A DNA stretch of 64,000 bases from Sweltsa coloradensis (Eukaryota > Arthropoda > Insecta > Plecoptera > Chloroperlidae): the NCBI GenBank assembly GCA_024449915.1, contig JAMZAV010000358.1:1361501-1425500 (forward strand), read 5' to 3'. Positions 33,137-43,964 of this stretch are shown one piece after another. Positions within the stretch are counted from its first letter, which is position 1, and each line of letters opens with the position of its first letter. The translations under genes and the position numbers were made by a program. The notes beneath the pieces were generated by a model that saw only the letters and a program-made list of their open reading frames with translations, was not told the DNA's origin and did no database searches.

Positions 33137-33626
33137 TATGGGAGACCGTACAACCATGGATTTACAAGGCGCAACACCAGTTACCCTACTATTCTAAGTC
33201 CATGGTACTACAGAAGCGCTGCGAGGGGTGCAGTTTAATAAATTCACAGTCTGCCCCTTCATTCACGCATGAAATTATGTTGTTGAGCAAATAAATATGG
33301 CTGTGAGATGGCTAAATCACAACCCCATGAGCAAGGCGAGCACTGGACTGCCTAAAGTCATCAGACATTCTTTTCTTTTTTGTATACTTTGCCGATAGTT
33401 TAAATTATAACACACAACACTGATGCATCTGTTGTTTTAAACTAGGCCTAGGCTCCTATAGTATAAAACATTTATTAAATAAAAGTTAGGCCTACCAGTA
33501 ATGTTACAATATTTAATTGCGAGACAACAATACGGACATTAGAGTGGCTGTTCTAAGTAGGCCTACATGTGTGGTAAGTGAACGTGATTGCTCATAGCGC
33601 CCTCTTTCTATCACACGGTCTCCCAT
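33137..33626. mobile_element. MITE with TATGGGAGACCGT termini, copy 1
   Basis: The left end TATGGGAGACCGTA is inverted at the right end (CGGTCTCCCAT). The internal segment CCCCTTCATTCACGCATGAA (about 33254-33273) recurs inverted at about 50520-50540, inside a second copy at 50122-50587. It is non-coding and lies in the last CREBL2 intron. Confidence 0.55.
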
Positions 33627-34087
33627 TCCCTGCTAGAGACAGGAAATGATGAGGGAATAAATTATGATGAGGTATGTTGCAAACAGGCTAAGCTTTATAA
33701 TTGTAATATGTAATTTTTTAACCTGAAGCTGTTTTTAATTTGAAGGTCCTACCGTCCTAGACATGATCACAATATGCCTAGGTACATCTAAACTAAAAGT
33801 AAAAAACTATAAACATGATCACTCAAATTGTAAAGCTTCCAAATAAAACATTTCAAAATTATGTATGTGACATCAAAACTTAAGAAAAGTGTGGGGGGGC
33901 ACTATTGGGACGGCCTTTAGCAAGCCCAAAAAAGAGTTAATTTGTCAAGGCCCTTTATGAAAACCCAAATTTGATTTTTTTTGGCATTTTTTGGTCATAA
34001 ATTTAATTCCCCGGGAAAAAAAGAAAAATTTTAAAAAAAGATATGTTAGAAAATTGATTTAAATAAAATAAATTGAAGGTCTCTTAC

Positions 34088-34208
34088 TCTCTCTAGTTCC
34101 TTGCGGAGAACCAAGACGGCCTTCTCACGATCCGAGACTAGTTCCTCGAGGTACTGATAACGTAGCTTCTTGCGAGCTCGGCACTCTCGAGCGCTTTGCG
34201 GTGGCGTT
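34088..34208 (-). CDS. CREBL2: CREBL2 bZIP exon
   Basis: Encodes the basic region and start of the zipper of a CREB-like bZIP factor: QSARECRARKKLRYQYLEEL, then VSDREKAVLVLRKELER. The basic-region core and the hydrophobic zipper positions match CREBL2 (the Drosophila orthologue is known as REPTOR-BP, a nutrient- and TORC1-linked partner). It ends with AGA before GTAAGA (minus strand). The upstream boundary is blurred: the expected AG acceptor and one base of the RHRQSA codons seem lost within low-quality sequence at about 34199-34212, so the start coordinate is approximate. Confidence 0.9.
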
Positions 34209-34872
34209 TGGGGAAAAGACAAACTTTTTTCTCGTTTGGGGGTACCCTTTAAAGGGTGGGGCCAAGGTTTGGTTAGCCGTCTAGGGTACGGGTAGGCCCC
34301 TACCCTACCAAAATAAAATTTGCGGATTTGGCCCAACTCTGGGGTCTGGTACTTTTTGGGAAAGGGTTTTCCCCAACTTTACAACACTACGCCAACATGC
34401 CAAACCCTAGCTACGCCAAACAAAATACTCCCCCTAAAAAACCCTTTTTAACGTTGCAAATTTTAAATAAAAAAACATTTTCAAAGGAAAGTACTTTTTT
34501 TGAAATGGCCGTTTAAAGGTTAAATTTTTTTTTAAGGGAAAAAAAACCAGTTTTAAAAAGTTGGGGAAAAACCATGGGAAAGATTTACCCAGGTTTCCCT
34601 GAGGTACGCACGGAAGGCCCACACTGGCCAATTGGGGTTTTGAAAGGGATTCTGGGGCCCCCTGGGAAACCTAGGACTAGGGATTTGCCTGAACTAGGCC
34701 TTAGCCTAGCCTAGGCCATACACAAAGGCATTCTGAGCTCTTAAAGGCTTAGGCTGGTTTAGCCTACCTAGGCCTAGGCCTAGCCGTATGTCTTCAGCAT
34801 GTCCTAGGAAAGAAGATTAGGCCCAACCCTAATAGCAGCCTGCTATGTTTATCAGACCCTGTAGGGACTCAC

Positions 34873-34966
34873 CAAGTTTAGCTTTCATATCAACCTTCTC
34901 CGCAGCTTTTCGGCCTGGCTTTCGACCCCTCTTCCCACCCTCCTTCCTCTCCAAGCGTTCGCTTTC
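34873..34966 (-). CDS. CREBL2: CREBL2 second exon (nuclear-localisation-like segment)
   Basis: After an acceptor AACACAACAG the minus strand reads ESERLERKEGGKRGRKPG, then RKAAEKVDMKAKL plus one base, before GTGAGT. Vertebrate CREBL2 has GKRGRKP followed by a KAKLERSRQSAREC junction, so the order and the split Glu codon agree. The upstream exon with the start codon was not found; it should lie between 34980 and about 36800. Confidence 0.85.
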
Positions 34967-36909
34967 CTGTTGTGTTTACAAGAAGAATTAGTCAAGGTCA
35001 CTGTAGCCTCAGGCATTAAAGCCCAGGACACCCCATTTGGGCAGTAGGCCTATTAAACATAAAAAATTTTTACATTCCCCATTTCTAATTGTCCTGTTCG
35101 GGTTAAAACTTTCCCTTCAAAGAAATCTTTTGAAGTATTTTTGTTTTACTTTTAAAGCAAGGACAATGGCTTTATTAGCTGATTTTGTAAAAAGTTACAA
35201 TTACGTCTCGCTGTGTCACACGTTTATTTACTTCTGGCAAAAAAAAAGTAATTAAAAGTCGTTTGGGTCAAAATATATTCGTTTTCACACACCCGATTTT
35301 TTCCCCAGTAAACCCTATCGAGACAAAGGTCGCAAAAAAAATTGCCCAGAAATAGAAAACTTTTTTACCGACCTTTTTGGTTTTTTGCAGTTGTTTGAAA
35401 AACACGGGGGATTCTTTTCTCATATTCTTTGTGGCCCAGCATACAATAAAAAAAAAAAGGTAAAAATGTAAAACAAAAGAGTTTTTTGATGAATATTTTT
35501 TTTTGGGGTCCATCATTGTTTGAAAAATTTAATGTTGCTGGGCTAGCCTAGCCCCTAGGTTGCCTAGGGTGGGCCCAAAGCCTAGCCTAGGCCTAGTTGG
35601 GTTGGGGGGGCCCTACTTGGGCTCAAAACACTGCCAAAGCCCTTGGTTGAGATGGGGTTTGTTCAAGTGGGCCCAAAATGTTTAAGGAGCTTATATAGAG
35701 GCATCCCTATAAATGGGCCCCTTATCTCTTTTAAAATCTAGGCTGGGGATATTCGCAGGGGTCGCCGTACGACTAGTGAAAAAATTTTTCGTACGGTCAA
35801 GTTTGGGATTGGATAAAGGCGCGCCGTAATAAAAGTTTTCTTTCCTTTCCCTTTCCGCCCCTTTTTTTTTTTTTGTTTTATTAACAAAAAAAAAACCACA
35901 AGCCCTTTGGGTCATGCTTTTTAAAAAAAGAGAGCCCCTTGTCTTTGGGTTTTTTTGCTTTTTTGGAAACAAAAAAATTTTCCCAACCCCCTTTAACTTT
36001 TGCTATTTTAAAGGGAAGCCCTTTTTTTCGGTTGTCGTCTTTCCTTTTTGCGGTTTTTTTAAAAACCCAAAAAACCCTTTTCCTAGACCTTTAATTTTTT
36101 CTATTTTAAAAAAAGTTTTTTTAGGCGCCTCCCTACACGTCGAGGTTTGTGAATAAGGTTTTCCTTTTTAAAATAGGCCTAGCGTAGGCCTAGCACTTTT
36201 AAAACGCTTTTTTCTTTCTAAAATTTGTGTTTGCCGGGGGGGGGGGGGGGGGGGGGGCCGAATGTATTTGAAATCTTTTGCAGAAAAAACGGACCCAAAT
36301 AGAATGGTAAAAAAAAAACGCCCAAACGAAAACTTAAACCCCGGGCCGACCTTTCGCATAGAATTCGGACGCGCTACCACCTGCCACCCAAAGCACTATA
36401 ATTTTTAAGTATTGGCCCCAGTTAGGTTTGGTTTTCGTTTCGGCTGACCGTTTAAAAATTTTTCACTAGGTACGGCCCGCCGTGGAATATCCCCTGCGGG
36501 TTAAAACTAGGTAGGCCTATTTGGGGCCTAGGGCCCAGCTAGGTAGGGCCCAGGGCCAAAATTGTTTGGCCATTGTGTAGGGCCCCTAGGTAGCTATATA
36601 GGCTTAAAGTGGTGGCTCAAGCAAGGGCTGATTGATTGCGAGGTTTTACACAATGGGTGACAGGTGTGCGCTATGGGTGACGCCCACATTATGTGTCATT
36701 TTGTAGGCTTGGGAGAGAATATTTACCTTTGTAGGCCTGGGCCATGGAGTTGGATTATGTGCAACGACCCTGGCATAGGATAATAGGCCATGGCTGTTGC
36801 CAGAGGAGGGCATAAGTGTGTAGCCTCAGAGGTGACTAGGCCTACGTAGGTTAGCTTACACCAACTCATAATATTTCGTTGAAGTTCTAGATTTACGTTA
36901 GTGTGCAAG
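34967..36909. promoter_or_regulatory. Shared upstream region of CREBL2 (-) and LLPH (+)
   Basis: The two genes are head-to-head here, so a bidirectional promoter is plausible. The first CREBL2 exon must also be inside. Much of the stretch is of poor sequence quality (up to about 36480), with TAGGCC clusters. I see no core promoter motif I would defend. Confidence 0.35.
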
Positions 36910-37105
36910 ATGGCGAGGAGTCTGCGAAGCAAAAGTCGACGAAAGCTGATGAGAATCAAGAGAGTGCGTTACGGCAGGAAGGAGTTGATACGCTTGAAGA
37001 AAATGCTGGGTCTGCCAACCGGGGAAGAAGGGGCTGCTTATGGCCACACCGAGGTCAAGATTGAACCAGATGCAACAGCTGATACCACCACGTCCACAGG
37101 CACAG
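36910..37105 (+). CDS. LLPH: LLPH (LAPS18-like nucleolar protein), exon 1
   Basis: The ATG at 36910 opens MARSLRSKSRRKLMRIKRVR, then LIRLKKMLGL. LLPH proteins begin MAKSLRSKWKRKMRA and continue with a similar basic stretch and an L-x-x-IL motif; the family is a small basic nucleolar/nuclear protein linked to ribosome biogenesis (LAPS18-like). The exon ends CACAG before GTAGGT, leaving one base (G). Joined with exons 2 and 3 the frame is perfect and gives 226 residues, well above the roughly 130 of the human protein because of an acidic middle segment. Confidence 0.88.
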
Positions 37106-37248
37106 GTAGGTAGGGTAGGAGTTGATGCTGGGTACTTCCCGGCAGGAGTTTTATTCAGAAATGTCTCATTGATTGATATCACAAGAGTTCGGAAACGGTT
37201 TTAGGCAAATCGGTTCTGATTCTGGCTTACAAACTCGCATCGCCATAC

Positions 37249-37430
37249 CAAAATGCAGTCTTTTAGGGTCGCTACTTTTAAAAAGTAGCACGCTATCGCT
37301 AACGCTACATGCCCCGAAAAAGTAGCTAGGCCTATCACTACTTTCTCGCTACTGTTTTTCAGATGCAGTGACGCTACATTCACGCTACACGAGAAATGTA
37401 GCACGCTATTTTTCCGCTACATATTTGTGT
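37249..37430. repeat. GTAGC/GCTAC-rich repeat, left copy
   Basis: Dense GCTAC and GTAGC words and short palindromes such as TAGCACGCTA. The same composition occurs at 39310-39450, and the outer borders are roughly inverted (CAAAATGCAGTCTT on the left, AAGACTGCCAAAATGCA on the right), as if they were the two ends of one element of about 2.2 kb. Confidence 0.45.
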
Positions 37431-37962
37431 TTACTTTAATAGGGTGTGTGGAGCTCTCAAATTACCCAGATTTTTTTAGTTTTTTGACGTCGTGCCAAGA
37501 TGATTTTGGCTCCATTTATGTCGACTCAATCGTGACCTATCATCAACAGCACAATAGTTTTGGTTTCCATTACGATAGGCATTCTTTCAACGTTTAGGCT
37601 AGTCTTTTTAAGAATTGTAGGCTAGGCCTAACGAAACATTTATATTGAAAATTTCTTGTCAAATGTCAACAAGTTTTTCGCGGAATCACGGCAAACGAAT
37701 GCGACAAACAACGCTGGCGAGGATCGGAGTAGGCCTACTGGACAATAGCGATCTATTAATAGCCCGGAATGTCCCAAGATATAATACGGGAATCACTTTA
37801 TTTCAATGCGCAATATGGCCTACAGACGATTGGCGTATGTATAATTATTGATCAGATTAAGCTAAAAATCAACAATCCGACTTCTCATTATCGTTGATAC
37901 ATCTTTGCCTACGTTTTGTGAAGAATTTACGACCCTGAAATAGCATTCAAGATGCACCATGC

Positions 37963-39005
37963 AATAGGGAATATTCCACTTCCGCCAAATACTGTACGAA
38001 TAGGTTTTTTAGAAGAAGTATTTCGTCCCGATTACAAATATGTACTTTGTTTTTCCGTGAAATAATAATCCAGTGATTTATAGCCGTTTTAAAAGCAGCA
38101 GTTTTTTAAAGCGGCAAAAACGACTGTGACGTCAGAACTGTGTTGATCCAACGCCGTCTGGATAAACATACATCCAGACCAAAGATGTTGGAATAGTATT
38201 ATAGTAGGATCGAGATATACATCAAGACGGCGGTGTTTTAAACAAAGCAGCGCCTAGCGTAGCCTACAGTAATGTAAACAGATGGCGGACATTTTACATT
38301 TAACGCAGAGCCGGAAACGAGAAAAGTTGACATTGCAATCAAAAAACAAAACTGAAACAGTCCTAGGTCTAGGCCTAGACGTAGAAAATTATTTATAATA
38401 CAACAGTCTAGGCCAATCGTTCCTGTAGGATATAGGCATTGGTATGTGAATACTAAAATTACTCACTTGACAAGCCCTAGGCTTAACTTGCCAACCCTAG
38501 GCCTGCACGTTCATGTTCTGACACACATCCCGCACAAAAACCTTACTTTGATGACTAATTAAAGCCTATTGTAGATAAAGAATACCATGATAGTCCTAGG
38601 CTATGCAAAAATTCAAGACAAAATGCTCGTTATTCTTTATCTCAATGATCCCGCGAAATCTCCTGTCACATACGAAAAAAGAAAAACAAAAGACGGTGAA
38701 AATGTACATCCCTGTGGAGTTGTTTGTGTTGAGCGGATGGGCGAGCACTGCCGTCTGTACGGTATGTAAATATGTAGTATGTACAATACGTAGCCCTACA
38801 TTTAGTTTCCAATTGGCCTTGACTCAACACAGTTATGACGTAGTACCGTCCAAAGATGGCGCACGCTCGTTTTTGGCGCGCAAACTGGGGGTCCAATTTA
38901 AATTACACAAAAAACATTTTTTTAAATAAAAAAAGTGCAGTGACTATTAAGACATGAATAAGAATTAAAATAAAATATAAAATATCAAGTGGAATATTCC
39001 CTATT
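37963..39005. mobile_element. Inverted-repeat element in LLPH intron 1
   Basis: AATAGGGAATATTCCACTT (37963-37981) is exactly inverted at 38987-39005. If the ends are GGGAATATTCC, each is bordered by TA, as for Tc1/mariner-type insertion. About 1 kb between the ends has no recognisable transposase. A short open frame at 38587-38769 has no similarity I recognise. Confidence 0.5.
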
Positions 39006-39309
39006 TAAATAAGCACTGTAATATTTTTGTTAGTCAGACCTACGAGCTCTTGATGTGACAGATCGCTTGCATCTTCGGATGACGTAGAGAGAGAGAGATG
39101 GAGAGAGAGCGCAAGAGAGAGGCTCTTTCGGGGAGCCAGCGAGGGTCGTGTGTGCAAGGTTGCAAGTGAGACGAGATTACGGTCTTACATGGTGAGCAAC
39201 TGAGCATATGACGTGGAACTCGGAGATTCGTAACATTTGAGGCGCCGCGGCGGGCGTTACAGTGCCGATTTTTTACTTTATGTTGTACTAGGACTGCTGG
39301 GGCCGGAAC

Positions 39310-39455
39310 TTAAAAAGTAGCAATGTAAATCACGCTACTTTTCACGCTACAGCTACAAAAATTGTAGCATGCTGCATACATACTTCACTACTTTTTAAAG
39401 TAGCGCGCTACATGCCTCGCTACACGAAAAATGTAGCGCGCTACCCCCCAAGACT
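39310..39455. repeat. GTAGC/GCTAC-rich repeat, right copy
   Basis: Counterpart of 37249-37430, with TAGCGCGCTAC palindromes. Together the two could delimit a composite element that contains 37963-39005. Confidence 0.4.
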
Positions 39456-39941
39456 GCCAAAATGCACCCAGCACTACACCTAGTCCTAGGTCTGTACAAT
39501 AGGCCTAAACCTAGCATATGGCACCCTCCAAAACCCAAGTTAGTTGTAGGTCTAGGTCTCCATAACCAAAAATATTTGACCCAGGAGATAGGCTAGCCTA
39601 GGCCCTAGGCTTTAAAACTGAAATATTTGTTTGATAGGCCTCGGCCTCGAAGAAAGTCTGAAATGGAGAATACATTTTCTCAATTTGGAAATAAACTCGA
39701 TTTGAAAAAAAAGATTAAATTAATTATTATGTTTTTAACTTGTTTTGAACTCGGTTCGAACTCAAATACGCGAACATTTCATCGAACTCGGCTCGAATTA
39801 AAATTCCTCGTTCGCACAACCCTAGAAAAAGTCATTCCCTAATCAGTCCCTAATGTTAAGGTCTATAAACTAAATAAAGTTAATCTAATGATACTAAATA
39901 ACTAGGTCCTATCTAAAAACGGTTTGTTGTATGGCCCTATT

Positions 39942-40110
39942 AGAATAGAATAGAATAGGTCTTTATTGGCAAAGTTAAGCTCATCGCTTTTTTTCAACTT
40001 AACCATACACTGCAAGTAACAGATTCGAATAAAAAGGTATGAGTTTACAAATAGGAATAAGTAATTTAGTATCTAAGATATAGTAGGTTTACCAGTACAT
40101 GTACAACAAA
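39942..40110 (-). mobile_element. Retroelement 3' tail, (GAATA)n
   Basis: agaatagaatagaatag followed by gtctttattggc reads on the minus strand as GCCAATAAAGAC plus a TATTC microsatellite, the same tail design as at 21400 and 40725. No coding remnant was recognised beyond it. Confidence 0.45.
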
Positions 40111-40184
40111 AGATAATTTTACATAGGTTATTTTACTGGTTAGGTTATGTGTTGTGAACTTGTGTGCTACCTGTGAGTTTTGTT

Positions 40185-40390
40185 TTTGTTTTTAGTAAAA
40201 CTGATTTTTAGTGTACACCATATCTGCCTGATGATTGATAGTCCCAAAAGGGTGTAACACTTTGTGGATTGAAGTAGGCCTACCTAGGTAGCCTATGCTA
40301 CTGCTTTAAATTTTCTGCAGTCATCAACAGGTGAAAATGTTGGCAAACCCAGCCCTCAGCCTGTTGTGTTATTGTTCTCTTTTGCTGAGT
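40185..40390. repeat. Dispersed repeat shared with 47835-48000
   Basis: Both copies have TGATTTTTAGTG, CATCTGCCTGATGA, GTCATCA-CAGGTGAAAA and CCCAGCCCT-CAG in the same order, with a TAGGCC-containing insertion here. The function is unknown. Confidence 0.6.
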
Positions 40391-40883
40391 TGCTCCAAAC
40401 TTGTGAACTATCAGGTAGTAGAAAATGTGCCTAGATGATTCATAATAACTAGAAGCAAGCCTATTCAGATTCACCCATGTTTCTGCAGGTGAGGACAAAA
40501 GTCCTAACAACTTAGGCCTAAAACTAAAAAGAAGTCAAAACGGTACTTGTTCATTAACGGGACCCCCCTTAATTTTTTGTTAATTGGTCCCCCCATCGTC
40601 GTTTTTTACTTATTTCTGTTAACAATGAATGATTATAACTTGCAAGGAGTTGAATATGACTCAGACAGTGAACTTGACTCAAACGTTCAACGTGACTCAG
40701 GCAAGTACAGTCCTTTGGAACGCGATTGATTGATTGATTGCTGTTTATTGTACATAGATCCCTAGAGAATAACATAAATGTACATTCATGGATATTATAC
40801 ATTGTCAAACATATGATCTACAAAATACACAATGATTATGTTGCTAAAATAATGAATAATAAAACATTGTGGTAACTCCAGAT

Positions 40884-42526
40884 TTAACTACAGAACTCAT
40901 CAATTGAATAAAATGCCTTATCAATAAGAAATGCTTTTAATTTGCTTTTAAAGCAGTCGTCACTGGTATTAATTGTTTTCAACTCCATGGGCAGGTTGTT
41001 GTAGAGCCGCCTTCCACAACTTCTGGGGTTCCTGAGACCAGCTGTAGTAGTTCTTACTGATTCAAGATGCAGGTCACCCCGATGCCTAGTATCATACCCA
41101 TGAAAGTCAGAATTCTTTTTAAAGTTAGCTAAATCTTTGCGAACATGTATAACTGATTCGTAGATGTAAAGACCAGCAAGGGTTAGTAAGCCGAGCTCGG
41201 GAAATAGTAGTCTGCACGAATGCCGTTTACCAACACCCACTAGAGTACGCACCGCTCGCTTCTGTATCAAGAAGATACTGGTGAAAACTCTCTTGCTAGA
41301 GGAGCCCCATAGTATAATACCGTAACGTAAAAGAGACTCAAAATATGCAGAATAAACAATCTTAGCAGAACTAAGGCCAATACGCTGTCTGATAATTCTA
41401 ATAGCAAAGCAGGCTTTACTTAGCTTCTTAATAAGGTTGTCAGCTTGCGAGTCCCACTTAAGTGTTGAGGCTATGGTAAGTCCAAGGGAAGCTACAGTTT
41501 CAGCCTCGGGCAACAAGTGCCCCTCGAAGTGTAGATTCAGCTTGCTGACATTACTGGCATTACTGGGGTTGAGACTAAAGAGTGTAGTTGTAGTCTTCTC
41601 TGCATTCATCGCAAGCTGATTTTCGTAAAGCCATGCAGCTTCCTGGTCCAGTTCTTTTTGCGCGGCTTTGATGACTTCAGTGATGTATTTCCCCCAGCAA
41701 ACGTAAGTAAAGTCATCTGCGTACATATAGACTTCACACCTCGGAGTACACGGTTGTAGATCATTCACATAAACAAGGAAGAATGTTGGCCCAAGTACAG
41801 TGCCTTGTGGTACCCGGTAGTGGTCTTCATCCAAGATGATCTAACCAATTTGGTCCTTCCGTCATCCGAATCTCTGACTTGTACCGACTGTTCTCTACCC
41901 TCCAGGTAGGACGCAACCCATTTTACAATATAGTCTGGAAAGCCCAATGCTCCAAACTTACCAACAAGCCTATTGTGGTTCACGCAGTCAAAGGCTTTTG
42001 ACATGTCACAGAATACGGCCAGTGCAGAGTCCCCAGCGTCGATGGTTTCGCTTAGTTTTTCTATTACTCCACATAAGGCTGAGGTTGTAGATCGGCCCTG
42101 ACGGAAACCGTGTTGACTGTTAGTAAAGAGCAAGTTAGATTCTAAATACTGTATGATCCTAGCTTTCACAAGCTTTTCTAAAACTTTGGACAAGGCTGTA
42201 ACCAAGGCAATAGGGCGATAATTGCCAATCACTGATTTGCAGCCCTTCTTGTGTATCGGGACCACAAGGCTGTTCTTCATCGCCTTTGGGAAGACCCCGA
42301 GTTGTAGCGATGTGTTAAAGATTGTTGCAAGAACATCCGCAACCGGTCTGGAACATCTACGGATAACGCGGTTCGGAATTTCATCCACACCAGCAGAGAG
42401 AGTGTTCCTTAGGGTCCTGGTAATGTTGAGGACTTCAGTCCCTGTAATGGGTTCACAGGGGAAAGGCGTTGAAGTGACCAGCAGGTCCTCCTCCTGTATG
42501 CTAGAATTATGTACTCCAGGATCCAC
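40884..42526 (-). pseudogene. Reverse transcriptase of the 40725-44074 element (frameshifted)
   Basis: The first open part (42526-41765) has AGVDEIPNRVIR, IGNYRPIALV, QHGFRQGRSTTSAL and VFCDMSKAFDCVNH. The second (41834-40884), in another frame, has PQGTVLGPTFF, YMYADDFTYV (catalytic YADD at about 41712-41723) and SLGLTIASTLKWD, a C-terminal region with RYGIILWG, and a stop at 40884. The frameshift falls between the fingers/palm block and the PQG block, at about 41765-41834. Active-site aspartates are otherwise kept. Confidence 0.85.
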
Positions 42527-42873
42527 CAGAGGGGGGTCCTACTCTTAATTATGCTTTCTGCCGCTGTTACAAAAAACCTATTGAAGCTATTTGCAACTTC
42601 GGTTGGTTCTGAAATAACCTTGTTTTCTAGGCTAAGGTGGATCGACGTAGGCTTTGCTTTATTGCCGTGAAGTTCACCGTTTACTATCTTCCAGACTGCG
42701 GCACTCTTGTTAGCTGCTGTGTTTATTTTCTTATTGCAGTGGAGTGATTTTGTTAGTTCAATAATAGTTTTATACTTTTTCTTTATCTCCCTGTAAAGTA
42801 TTTCCTTGTCTGGAGTTCTCCAAATCGTCCAATCTTCATATGCCTTCCGACATCTTTTACCCCATTCTTTCAC
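42409..42873 (-). pseudogene. Retrotransposon linker between EN and RT
   Basis: Continuous with the endonuclease in function but in another frame: KEWGKRCRKAYEDW, YREIKKKYKTII, KSAAVWKIVNGELHG and FNRFFVTAAE. These resemble the EN-RT linker of Jockey-group proteins. It is frameshifted relative to both sides. Confidence 0.7.
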
Positions 42874-42911
42874 TTCTGCAGTAACCCAGGTCTTTGTGTT
42901 ATCCTGGTGCT

Positions 42912-43964
42912 TTAGTGGCTGAAGGGGAGTGACCTATCAAAACAGCATTTGAATTTATCAAGAAAGGTATTATACATAAAGTCTACATTATTTGGCTCCG
43001 TGAAAACTTCCATCCAGGTTTCTGACGAAATGTTGTTCCAGAATGTGTCGATGCTCCTAACGCTGAAGTTTCTCCGTAACTCTCTACAGTGTGTAGGCCT
43101 AGTCGTTTTGTCAAGAGAATCTTCCTTTCTTCTGTGTAGGAGGTCACTACCGTCAATGTGGCACCATATAGCCCCGTGGTCCGAGAGCCCGTTGTGATTC
43201 ACCTCTATGTTGACTGTAAGAAGATTCGTAGTAAAAACGTTATCGATAATGGTCCCTACCCCCCTTGAATGAAGTCTTGTAAGTTCCTGAACTCTGGGAG
43301 TGTATCCAAATGCCAGTAGCAGGTTTTCAAGATCTCTCTTTGAACTGGAATCCTTGGAGAAATCTACGTTGAAGTCTCCACCTATAAGAGCGTGTGTTTT
43401 CTTTTGGGCCAGAATAGTTAAGCATTTTTCAAGCTGTTGTAGAAACACCTGGTTGCAGCCCGCTGGTGGTCTGTACACGGCAACAATGACGATAGGCTGA
43501 AGAGTCCCTGTACTAAAGTTAAGTTCAATCCTGGTCGCGGTTACCTCGAAATGATTGGGTATACCTAGCATGTTGATTCTCTCAAATGGCGTATGGGTAT
43601 GGTCTTGCCGCACAAAAATGCACGAACCCCCGTAGGCGGTATTAAGAGCCACTCTGCAGAATGCTGCGGCTAATCGATAGCCACCTAACTGAGTAAGTTT
43701 AATCCGGTCATGGTTCAGCCAATGCTCTGTTAAGCATACCACCTCCGGCCACTGTCCGTCCCTGCAACCAGCCAGGCACTCGTCTAGTTCTAATATTTTG
43801 TTGGTTAGACTTTGAATATTTTGGAAGAAAACGGAAAAACTGTACGCTCCGTCTTCTCTATCCTTACTTGTACCATTGCTTACCTCCTTCGAAAGCGTTA
43901 AGAGGGGGTCAGTTTCCGTGATTCCCGTTGAAAAAACCGCCGGACGATCACACCCGCAGGCCAA
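42912..43964 (-). CDS. Retrotransposon AP-endonuclease domain
   Basis: A near-complete endonuclease: FFQNIQSLTNK, VCLTEHWL, YGGSCIFVR, VAVYRPPAG, ALIGGDFNVDF, GTIIDNVFT and LSDHGAIWCHI. The N, E, Y, D-x-N, D and SDH catalytic positions of APE-type endonucleases are present in order. It supplies target-primed nicking for the element. The open frame ends before the linker. Confidence 0.85.
   Translation of the reverse strand: MACGCDRPAVFSTGITETDPLLTLSKEVSNGTSKDREDGAYSFSVFFQNIQSLTNKILELDECLAGCRDGQWPEVVCLTEHWLNHDRIKLTQLGGYRLAAAFCRVALNTAYGGSCIFVRQDHTHTPFERINMLGIPNHFEVTATRIELNFSTGTLQPIVIVAVYRPPAGCNQVFLQQLEKCLTILAQKKTHALIGGDFNVDFSKDSSSKRDLENLLLAFGYTPRVQELTRLHSRGVGTIIDNVFTTNLLTVNIEVNHNGLSDHGAIWCHIDGSDLLHRRKEDSLDKTTRPTHCRELRRNFSVRSIDTFWNNISSETWMEVFTEPNNVDFMYNTFLDKFKCCFDRSLPFSH

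Larger units (their letters stand above)
33885..36480. other. Low-quality assembly stretch
   Basis: Homopolymer runs of 5-10 bases occur every few tens of bases (for example 33960-34040, 34430-34560, 35860-36110, and a G-run at 36237-36257), far above the rest of the intergenic DNA. This looks like poorly corrected long-read sequence rather than biology. It contains two CREBL2 exons, one of which lacks a readable acceptor, and it probably hides the first CREBL2 exon. Open frames here are untrustworthy. Confidence 0.6.

Noticed and set aside
34328..36380. Open frames between the CREBL2 exons and LLPH as genes
   Set aside because: They consist of Phe/Lys-rich translations of homopolymer runs in low-quality sequence, with no domain or splice support.
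42222..42548. Plus-strand frames over the Jockey-like element
   Set aside because: They are antisense shadows of the reverse transcriptase on the minus strand.
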